Part shown: positions 28,501 through 33,961 of the stretch, piece after piece | Position numbering within the stretch: position 1 is the stretch's first letter | Layout: every line of letters begins with the position of its first letter | Assembly (NCBI GenBank): GCA_045637205.1 | Contig: JAZTYY010000082.1 | Location: 22,719 to 86,718 of the forward strand | Length of the DNA: 64,000 bases | DNA from: RGIG4608 sp045637205 | Lineage (GTDB): Bacteria > Bacillota > Clostridia > Oscillospirales > CAG-272 | Reading direction: 5' to 3' | Translations under genes and position numbers: made by a program | The notes under the pieces: model-generated | Told to the model about the DNA's origin: nothing | Database searches by the model: none | What the model saw: the letters and a program-made list of their open reading frames with translations, nothing else

Positions 28501-31500
28501 ATTTTTTGGTTGCTCAAGTCTTACAAGCATAGTAATACCAAGCGGTGTAACAAGCATTGGATATTATGCATTTTATGGTTGCACAAGTCTTACAAGCGTA
28601 GAAATCCCAAGCAGTGTAACAAGCATTGGAAGTGGAGCATTTGACGGTTGTTCAAGTCTTACAAGCATAGAAATTCCAAGCGGTGTAACAAGCATTGGCG
28701 ATTCTGCATTTTCCGGTTGCTCAAGTCTTACAAGCATAGAAATCCCAAGCGGTGTAACAAGCATTGGATATAATGCATTTTATGGTTGCGACAGTCTTGA
28801 AAGCATTACGTTACCTTTCGTTGGTGATGGTTCGTATGAAACTCATTTCGGTTACTTCTTTGGCGCGGAGGGGTATTTTGGCAATGCAGAATACGTGCCT
28901 GAATCGCTGAAAACTGTTGTAATAACAGGCGGAACAGAAATAGCACAATATGCGTTCTACGGTTGCTCAAGTCTTACAAGCATAGTAATACCTGACAGTG
29001 TAACAAGCATTGGAGATTATGCATTTGAGGGTTGCAACAGCCTTGAAAGCATTACGTTGCCTTTCGTTGGTGATGGTTCGTATTACACTAATTTTGGCTA
29101 CATATTTGGTGCATATGGATATACCTATAATTCAAGTCACGTTCCCGTATCGCTGAAAACTGTTGTAATAACAGGCGGAACAAAAATAGCAGGATATGCG
29201 TTCTACGATTGCTCTAATATTACAAGCATAGTAATACCAAGCAGTGTAACGAGTATTGGAGATTATGCATTTTATAATTGCACAAGTCTTGAAAGTATAG
29301 AAATACCAAGTGGTGTAACGAGCATTGGAGATAATGCATTCTATAATTGCAGATATCTTACCTACGTATATATAACTGATCTTGCAGCATGGTTTAATGT
29401 ACGTTTTTCCAATTATTATGCTAATCCCATGTATTATGCTACAAATCTTTACTTAAACGGTGAGCTTGTTACTGATTTTGTTATTCCTGACGGTGTAACA
29501 AGTATTAACAGCTATGCATTTTATAATTGGACAAGTCTTAAAAGCATAGAGATTCCAAGCACTGTAACAAGCATTGGCAATAGCGCATTTCGCGGTTGCT
29601 CAAGTCTTACAAGCATAGAAATCCCAAGCGGTGTAACAAGCATTGGAGATTCTGCATTTACCTATTGTTCGGCTCTTACAAGCATAGAAATCCCAAGCAG
29701 TGTAACAAGCATTGGAGCTTATGCATTTTCCTATTGTTCGGCTCTTACAAGCATAGAAATCCCAAGCAGTGTAACAAGTATTGGAGATTATGCATTTTAT
29801 TATTGCACAGGTCTTACGAGCATAGAGATCCCAAGTGGTGTAACAAGCATTGGATTAAGTGCATTTGCAGACTGCACAAGTCTTGCAAGTATAGAGATTC
29901 CAAGCGGTGTAACAAGCATTGGAGCTTATGCATTTTATAATTGCAGAAGTCTTACAAGCATAGAAATCCCAAGCGGTGTAACAAGCATTGGAATTGGAGC
30001 ATTTCAATATTGTAGAAGTCTTACAAGCATAGAAATCCCAAGCAGTGTAACAAGCATTGACCATAGCGCATTTCGCGATTGTTCAAGTCTTACAAGCATA
30101 GTAATACCAAGCGGTGTAAAAAGCATTGGAAGTGAAGCGTTTTTTCGTTGCACAGGTCTTACAAGTATAGTAATACCAAGCAGTGTAACAAGCATTGGCA
30201 ATAGCGCATTTTCCGGTTGCACAAGTCTTGCAAGTATAGAGATTCCAAGCGGTGTAACAAGCATTGGAAGTGGAGCATTTTCTTATTGCACAAGTCTTGC
30301 AAGTATAGAGGTTGATGAAAACAATCGATCTTATAAATCAATAGATGGTAATCTTTATAGAAAAGACGGAAAAACCTTGATATGCTATGCAATAGGTAAG
30401 CAAGATACTTCATTTATCATTCCCGACGGTGTAACAAGCATTGGAGATTATGCATTTTATGGTTGCTTAAGTCTTACAAGCATAGTAATACCAGACGGTG
30501 TAACAAGCATTGGAGCTTATGCATTTTCCGGTTGCTCAAGTCTTACAAGCATAGTAATACCGGACAGTGTAACAAGCATTGGCAATAGCGCATTTTCCGT
30601 TTGCTCAAGTCTTACAAGCATAGTAATACCAGACGGTGTAACAAGCATTGGATGGTATGCATTTTCCAATTGTTCAAGTCTTACAAGCATAGAGATCCCA
30701 AGCAGTGTAACAAGTATTGAAAAGTATGCATTTGCAGGCTGCACAAGTCTTGAAAGCATTACGTTGCCATTCGTAGGTAATGGTTCAGATGGAACTCTTT
30801 TCGGTTATATCTTCGGTGCGGACTGGTATTCTGACAATGCAGAACATGTGCCTGAATCGCTGAAAACTGTTGTAATAACAGGCGGAACAAAAATAGCAGG
30901 ATATGCGTTCTACGATTGCTCTAATATTACAAGCATAGAAATCCCAAGCAGTGTAACGAGTATTGGAGATTATGCATTTGAAGGCTGCACAAATCTTGCA
31001 AGTATAGAGATTCCAAGCGGTGTAACAAGCATTGGAGATTATGCATTTGATGGTTGCTTAAGTCTTACAAGCATAGTAATACCAGACGGAGTAATAAGCA
31101 TTGGAAGATATGCATTTAGTGATTGCAGAAGTCTTACAAGCATAGTAATACCAAGCAGTGTAACAAGAATTGGAGAATATGCATTTGAAGATTGCACAGG
31201 TCTTGAAAGCATTACATTACCATTTGTAGGTAATGGTTCGGATGCAAGTCATTTCGGTTACATTTTCGGTGCGGATAGCTATTCTGGCAATGCAGAATAC
31301 GTGCCTGAATCGCTGAAAACTGTTGTAATAACAGGCGGAACGGAAATAGCAGGATATGCGTTCTGCGGTTGCTCTAATATTACAAGCATAGAAATCCCAA
31401 GCAGTGTAACAAGCATTGGAGCATATGCATTTGAAGATTCAGGTCTTACAAGTATAGAAATACCTAATTCTGTGACAACTATTGGTAGTGGTGCATTTTA

Positions 31501-31822
31501 TGGTTGCTCAAGTCTTACAAGTATAGAGATTCCAAGCAGTGTAACAAGCATTGGCTATAGCGTATTTCGCGGTTGTTCAAGTCTTACAAGCATAGAAATC
31601 CCAAGCGGTGTAACGAGTATTGGATATTATGCATTTGAAGGTTGCACAAGTCTTGCAAGTATAGAGATTCCAAGCGGTGTAACAAGCATTGGATATTATG
31701 CATTTTATGGTTGCTCAAACCTCACAATTTATTGTGAAGCAACGTCCAAACCCTCCGAATGGGGTGCTTATTGGAATCCTTCAAATAGACCGGTTGTTTG
31801 GGGATATACTGGCGAGAATTAA
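22565..31822 (+). CDS. Giant BspA-type leucine-rich-repeat surface protein
   Basis: About 3085 residues. ATG at 22565 has GGAGG 6 nt upstream; the ATG one codon earlier is too close. An N-terminal hydrophobic segment (about 6-29) serves as signal or anchor. A His/Cys segment (to about 85) and a Big_2 Ig-like domain (about 138-213, LDKNAATINLGDSLTLVAT) follow. The rest is BspA-type LRR: roughly 90-100 repeats of about 23 residues with core TSIGxxAFxGCxxLTSIEIP. Longer modules recur (IAAWCNIDF...LVTDLVIPEG; LESITLPFVGNGS...LKTVVITGGT). Near residues 840-1000 a duplicated Cys/His unit (CQTTGSKYHVCSICEYRED) interrupts the repeats. BspA proteins bind host or microbial surfaces. No C-terminal anchor is seen. 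Confidence 0.88.
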   Translation: MKISLKLIIIALCSIAVITTATIIIVNTLDKGETPNDEPHVHVFADWTQTKAPTCQAKGEDTRTCTCGAKETREVAINSNAHIFNQRVVDDKYIKSEANYDDPAYYYYSCVCGEKGTESFPEGEAILPPVSSVTLDKNAATINLGDSLTLVATITPGNAIDQELTWTSSDLSIAKVTNGVVTSLKSGTVTITASTANGKSASCTVTIESNYVIKYELTEDSSFYVVTGIEGRTNVLEIPFLHDGLRVVAIKEGAFQNNLDLEQLILPNSIEYIYKNAFENCSNLTSVNLPDSLLFIGQSAFEECTSLKEVHIPYLVHTVDTRAFYHCVALENVTVADEKEPMNKKIGSYAFSQCENLKTVVVGEGMEILGDNSFSYCTSMVSFTVGNGLKTISNMAFDNCLSLLRFDMPDTVTYLGNMAFRHAEALKEVTFSTNLNAIGNACFQYCISLDNVELHDGISQIGASGFSFCSGMKTLKILGNITSLGSSAFYECTGLTEIYYASSIKGDLGLNNYIFYNAGTKGDGIVLTLGPNACIRDRLFEPQEDKNRPKLVKIIVENEATEVDYLENYNTLPYLTEIELPDSIVEIKSGIFHNTAWWNAQPEGAVYIGNILYGYKGELNGELTISDNTVCIAFGALTGQNPTSLRIPFVGAIQNGTVNTHLGYIFGADSPIDQNAACVPQSLNTVVITGGTDIPANAFYDCASLTSIEIPSSVTKIGEYAFYGCTGLTSMEIPKSVTSIGSGAFCNCTGLTSIEIPKDVTSIGDEAFIGCNKLESITLPFVGNGSDKTNFGYIFGADSYQDQADYIPESLILVTVTRCENPIDEHAFDNCNFEVFIVHDFEEWIVSLAPTCQTTGSKYHVCSICEYREDEIIPIDPDAHKKDSAWSTDENNHWHKCLIEGCDEKLDHIEHDWEQWVITLDPTCQTTGSKYHVCSICEYREDEIIPIDPDAHKKDSEWSTDENNHWYECHVEGCDVKVDLASHTWNSENTCIYCDEYKDRGVIFTFNSESSTYSITDYTGSATSVIIPSTYKGYPVTQISNSAFENCTSITSIEIPSSIKSIGYSVFSGCTGLTGVNITDIAAWCNIDFYNSDANPLYYAKNLYLNGELVTDLVIPEGVTSIGDCAFINCTSFESVEIPSSVASISARSFEGCTNLTTIEISNGVKSIDNRAFYGCTNLAGIEIPSSVISVGEYAFANCTSLESVKILDGVKSIGRSAFLRCTGLTSIEIPSSVTSIGSGAFYDSTGLTDVYISDIAAWCNIDFGNETANPLYYAENLYLNDELVTELVIPEGVTSIDSNAFYGFTGITSVEIPSSVESIGSDVFYNCANLTDIYISDIAAWCNIDFSNYAANPLYVAKNLYLNDELVTELVIPEGVTSINNYAFKGCSGLTSIEIPSSVTSIGDSAFSGCSGLTSIEIPSSVTSIGDYAFSGCSGITSIEIPKSVESIGYCAFYSCYKLESITLPLVGNGSTSTHFGYIFGADTYDKNNNFIPSSLETVIVIGDSVPSHAFYGCWNIRSIEMQDDITSIGDSAFSGCENLYNVKIPNTVQSIGDAAFWDCLSLTRIKIPNGVTSIGGYVFAGCSRLATIEIPSSVTSIGNNAFIGCTGLTGVYITDLAAWCNIDFNTSWEANPLYRANNLYLNGELVTDLVIPEGVTSIGDCAFIGCTSLESVEIPSSVTSIGYSAFYGCNKLESITVPFVGNGSDESHFGYIFGAETYKDNATYVPVSLKTVVITGGTEIAQYAFYDCSNITSIVIPSSVTSIGQNAFYKCTGIIDVYISDLATWCNIDFYDSGANPLYEANNLYLNGELVTDLVVPEGVTKIGSCTFIGYTRLKSVVIPNGVTSIEHGAFFGCTNLSSINIPSSVTKIAEQAFLYCTNLSKVYITDLKAWCNIDCESPLFNPTSGKLYLNGELVTDLVIPEGVTKIGEHAFFGCSSLTSIVIPSSVTSIDYAAFWNCTGLTSIEIPSSVTSISSGAFFGCSSLTSIVIPSGVTSIGYYAFYGCTSLTSVEIPSSVTSIGSGAFDGCSSLTSIEIPSGVTSIGDSAFSGCSSLTSIEIPSGVTSIGYNAFYGCDSLESITLPFVGDGSYETHFGYFFGAEGYFGNAEYVPESLKTVVITGGTEIAQYAFYGCSSLTSIVIPDSVTSIGDYAFEGCNSLESITLPFVGDGSYYTNFGYIFGAYGYTYNSSHVPVSLKTVVITGGTKIAGYAFYDCSNITSIVIPSSVTSIGDYAFYNCTSLESIEIPSGVTSIGDNAFYNCRYLTYVYITDLAAWFNVRFSNYYANPMYYATNLYLNGELVTDFVIPDGVTSINSYAFYNWTSLKSIEIPSTVTSIGNSAFRGCSSLTSIEIPSGVTSIGDSAFTYCSALTSIEIPSSVTSIGAYAFSYCSALTSIEIPSSVTSIGDYAFYYCTGLTSIEIPSGVTSIGLSAFADCTSLASIEIPSGVTSIGAYAFYNCRSLTSIEIPSGVTSIGIGAFQYCRSLTSIEIPSSVTSIDHSAFRDCSSLTSIVIPSGVKSIGSEAFFRCTGLTSIVIPSSVTSIGNSAFSGCTSLASIEIPSGVTSIGSGAFSYCTSLASIEVDENNRSYKSIDGNLYRKDGKTLICYAIGKQDTSFIIPDGVTSIGDYAFYGCLSLTSIVIPDGVTSIGAYAFSGCSSLTSIVIPDSVTSIGNSAFSVCSSLTSIVIPDGVTSIGWYAFSNCSSLTSIEIPSSVTSIEKYAFAGCTSLESITLPFVGNGSDGTLFGYIFGADWYSDNAEHVPESLKTVVITGGTKIAGYAFYDCSNITSIEIPSSVTSIGDYAFEGCTNLASIEIPSGVTSIGDYAFDGCLSLTSIVIPDGVISIGRYAFSDCRSLTSIVIPSSVTRIGEYAFEDCTGLESITLPFVGNGSDASHFGYIFGADSYSGNAEYVPESLKTVVITGGTEIAGYAFCGCSNITSIEIPSSVTSIGAYAFEDSGLTSIEIPNSVTTIGSGAFYGCSSLTSIEIPSSVTSIGYSVFRGCSSLTSIEIPSGVTSIGYYAFEGCTSLASIEIPSGVTSIGYYAFYGCSNLTIYCEATSKPSEWGAYWNPSNRPVVWGYTGEN
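28340..31720 (+). repeat. Homogeneous 69-bp tandem repeats in the LRR gene
   Basis: Near-identical 69-bp units, each coding one 23-residue leucine-rich repeat, recur with little divergence at DNA level; phrases such as AAGCAGTGTAACAAGCATTG appear dozens of times. Earlier repeats (from about 24600) are more diverged. Such DNA can expand, contract or be misassembled. Confidence 0.9.
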
Positions 31823-31836
31823 TCAAATAAAATCTT

Positions 31837-31864
31837 AAAGGGTGCGAGAAATCGCACCCTTTTT
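31837..31864 (+). terminator. Terminator of the giant LRR gene
   Basis: GGGTGCGA at 31840-31847 and TCGCACCC at 31852-31859 around GAAA, followed by TTTTT. Confidence 0.92.
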
Positions 31865-32086
31865 GAATACAAAATAAAACAAAAATTTCCATTCATATTT
31901 GTTTTTCGATTGAGCAAAACAATAACAAAATGAGGTTAATTGCGTAGCCGGGATATATGATTGCAATATTATTGTTTAGTCTTTTGGATAAACCTGATAA
32001 CGAGGGCGCGTGGTATAAGTTACTTGAGAATACCATAATTATCCTAATATAATGATAATAGGGTAAAATACCCTAATACGAACGCC

Positions 32087-32126
32087 AAAGAGCGTCTATC
32101 TTTTACGATAGGCGCTCTTTTGTTTT
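32087..32126 (+). terminator. Terminator ahead of the phage-gene remnant
   Basis: AAAGAGCGTCTATC at 32087-32100 pairs with GATAGGCGCTCTTT at 32107-32120, followed by TGTTTTT. Just upstream, TAGGGTA/TACCCTA at 32059-32075 forms a short perfect palindrome of unknown use. The gene it once ended is not present. Confidence 0.75.
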
Positions 32127-32150
32127 TAAAAATATTTTGGAGGTGAACTT

Positions 32151-32515
32151 ATGGCAGCTTTAGTATCTATCGGCGGTTTCGATTTTCCCGAGCCGTCAAC
32201 GTATAATGCAACCACATCTACAATTGTTGATTCGGGACGTAATGTTCAAGGCAAAGTTGTGGGTGCTATTGTAAGACACGATGTAGCCAAAATAGAACTC
32301 TCTTGGAAGTATCTCACCGCTTATGAGTGGGCGCAAATATTATCCCTATTTACAAGTAGCTTCTTACATTTCTAAATCAGGCGACAAACTCTTATACTAT
32401 GTGGTAGGTGCTGTTAATGCACTTAAAAGTAGGCGTTTGGATATCAACAAAGGCTTCATATACCATCTACTGTACCAATGGCGAAATTGCCCAAGACACA
32501 TATTACGACAAATAA
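32151..32515 (+). pseudogene. Decayed phage structural (tail-type) gene
   Basis: A good GGAGGTG site precedes an ATG at 32151. The first 70 codons (MAALVSIGGFDFPEPSTYNA, VAKIELSWKYLTAYEWAQIL) resemble small phage virion proteins that I recall from Firmicutes prophages. The frame is lost near 32350. Another frame continues with LTFLNQATNSYT, is broken by a stop, and resumes as VGVWISTKASYTIYCTNGEI to a TAA at 32513-32515. At least one frameshift and one nonsense change have killed it. No other phage genes are nearby, so it is an isolated remnant. Confidence 0.5.
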
Positions 32516-32521
32516 CAAAAA

Positions 32522-32550
32522 CCCCCGAAACCTAAATTTCGGGGGGCTTT
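32522..32550 (+). terminator. Terminator after the phage-gene remnant
   Basis: CCCCCGAAA at 32522-32530 pairs with TTTCGGGGG at 32537-32545, followed by CTTTCTT. Confidence 0.8.
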
Positions 32551-32618
32551 CTTAATTCATGCTTATGTGCGTGAAGCCTTGATATATAAGGGTTTGTTGG
32601 GTGTTAAAATTCACTACA

Positions 32619-32693
32619 TCATAGAACATCGCATTCGTTAGCTGCCTGCATTTTGAACTGTTCAAGTGCCTTTTTAGCTGACTTCTTTGCCAT
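32619..32693 (-). pseudogene. Truncated spore-protein (SASP) duplicate
   Basis: Leftward frame MAKKSAKKALEQFKMQAANE, identical to the start of the intact protein at 21960-22163, then four unrelated codons and a TGA at 32621-32619. The GPR site and DNA-binding core are lost. The ribosome-binding site and about 100 bp upstream are retained, so it marks one end of a duplication rather than a working gene. Confidence 0.88.
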
Positions 32694-32795
32694 AACGTTC
32701 TCCATTCTGTCGCTTTTACGACTAATTTTTCCTTTTGTAGAAAGGAAATTAATATTTTGGCGCAAATTTCAAAATATATTAATGGAAAAATTTGT
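32634..32795 (+). repeat. Direct repeat, right copy
   Basis: Matches 22104-22348 minus the 83-bp internal segment. The left edge falls inside the spore-protein coding sequence; the right edge ends just before the promoter of the zinc-ribbon gene. Confidence 0.9.
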
Positions 32796-32813
32796 TATGT
32801 TTTTTACTTTTCC

Positions 32814-32842
32814 TTGACAAAATATACTAATAATAGTATAAT
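32814..32842 (+). promoter_or_regulatory. Consensus sigma-A promoter of the zinc-ribbon gene
   Basis: TTGACA at 32814-32819 and TATAAT at 32837-32842 with a 17-bp spacer. Confidence 0.9.
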
Positions 32843-32875
32843 AAAATCACAAACTGTTTAGAAAGGAATTAATTT

Positions 32876-33559
32876 ATGGATAATCAAGTAACGTTTTGTA
32901 AAAACTGTGGGCGCGAAATGATTAAAGGTGCAGCCTTTTGTACTTATTGCGGTGCTAAGGTAGAAGAAGAGGCTCCCACTCCCTCATACGAACAATTTTA
33001 TGCTTATCCCCAAGGTGAGACTACGGCTCAAAGCTATGCTCAGTCACCGTATGCGCCACCAACTCCACCTCGCAAGAGATCTAAAGCTTGGCTTTGGATA
33101 ATTATTGCTATTTCGGCAGCTATCATTACAGGACTTATTATTTGGGGAGTTGTGGGATTTTTTAATCCCGATTCCGATTTAACACCTGTAAGTGAGCCTG
33201 CAAGTGGAACTATCCTTTCTGGCTCAAGTGGATATGGCTCCGAAATTACTATTGTGGCTACTGAAACCGAATCCGTTGTTGTAAAATTGAAAAACAGAAG
33301 TGGAAGAGAGGTTCTCTCATTTTACGTAAGAGCAGGTGATACTGTAACGATTGACGTTCCTGATGAATATATGTACGTATATTTTGCTACGGGTAAGACC
33401 TGGTATGGTGAAGAGGAAATGTTCGGTCAAAGAACTAAATATTATATGGAAGAAGATCTAACCAACTTTGCTTATTACACTTGGGAATATCAAATGGGCT
33501 CTTTCTTCTTGACTGATTTGAACGTTGTACAAATTGAGAAAGAAGAGTTCTTTGAATAA
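32876..33559 (+). CDS. Zinc-ribbon membrane protein
   Basis: 227 residues; AAAGGAATTAATTT precedes the ATG. A zinc ribbon at the N-terminus (FCKNCGREMIKGAAFCTYCG, residues 8-27) is followed by a Pro/Tyr/Gln-rich linker, one TM segment (about 73-96), a Ser/Gly linker and a small beta-rich domain at about 120-227 (ESVVVKLKNRSGREVLSFYV, TVTIDVPDEYMYVYFATGKT). This N-in, C-out layout is common in Firmicutes proteins of unknown function. The ribbon is likely structural or protein-binding. It is monocistronic, with its own promoter and terminator. Confidence 0.75.
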   Translation: MDNQVTFCKNCGREMIKGAAFCTYCGAKVEEEAPTPSYEQFYAYPQGETTAQSYAQSPYAPPTPPRKRSKAWLWIIIAISAAIITGLIIWGVVGFFNPDSDLTPVSEPASGTILSGSSGYGSEITIVATETESVVVKLKNRSGREVLSFYVRAGDTVTIDVPDEYMYVYFATGKTWYGEEEMFGQRTKYYMEEDLTNFAYYTWEYQMGSFFLTDLNVVQIEKEEFFE

Positions 33560-33572
33560 AATATAGAAATAC

Positions 33573-33604
33573 AAGCGCTTGTCCGTGCGACAAGCGCTTT
33601 TTTT
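33573..33604 (+). terminator. Terminator of the zinc-ribbon gene
   Basis: AAGCGCTTGTC at 33573-33583 pairs with GACAAGCGCTT at 33589-33599, followed by TTTTT. Confidence 0.92.
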
Positions 33605-33615
33605 GTAAAAAGCTA

Positions 33616-33644
33616 TTGACAAAATGAACAAAAAGTGATAATAT
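33616..33644 (+). promoter_or_regulatory. Sigma-A promoter of the T-box alaS transcript
   Basis: TTGACA at 33616-33621 and TAATAT at 33639-33644, 17-bp spacer. Confidence 0.75.
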
Positions 33645-33663
33645 ATCCGTGTATGAAAACTGT

Positions 33664-33909
33664 GATGGGAATAAGTAGTGTTTCTTTGTTCGTTCAGAGA
33701 GTCGGCGGTTGGTGTGAGCCGATGGGACGGGGAATATGAAGCTATCCCTGAGTTGCTTCCGAAAGGAAAGTCGGGTGCGCCCGTTAAAGCGCGGGACTGA
33801 CTTTGTCAGTTGTTGAGGTCATTTTCGTGAGAGAATGACGAAATAAGGTGGTATCGCGAGCGCTCTCGTCCTTATGCTTTTGCATTCGGTCGGTGGCGTT
33901 TATTTTTTT
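33664..33909 (+). ncRNA. Alanyl T-box riboswitch
   Basis: A classic T-box leader. GGGAATAAGTAG opens stem I, followed by AGAGAG and GGTTGGTGTGAGCCGAT. The likely specifier is GCT (Ala) at 33741-33743, after GAA and before ATCCCTGAGT. The T-box sequence AAGGTGGTATCGCG is at 33845-33858; its TGGT fits the 3' end of tRNA-Ala (discriminator A). AAGG/CCTT (33845-33848 with 33870-33873) forms the antiterminator. The competing terminator pairs CGCTCTCG (33861-33868) with CGGTGGCG (33891-33898), ahead of TTTATTTTTTT. Uncharged tRNA-Ala should turn alaS on. Confidence 0.9.
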
Positions 33910-33961
33910 GCCACAAACACAGTTGAAAATTATTTTACATAAACCGAAAGGAAAAATTAAA

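Noticed and set aside
26083..30760. Leftward open frames opposite the LRR gene
   Set aside because: They are shadows of the repeated sequence, have no ribosome-binding sites and repeat the same residues in step with the 69-bp unit.
24600..31720. Long series of similar repeats, as in a CRISPR array
   Set aside because: The repeats are coding, in one open frame, contiguous 69-bp units without unique spacers, and translate to leucine-rich repeats.
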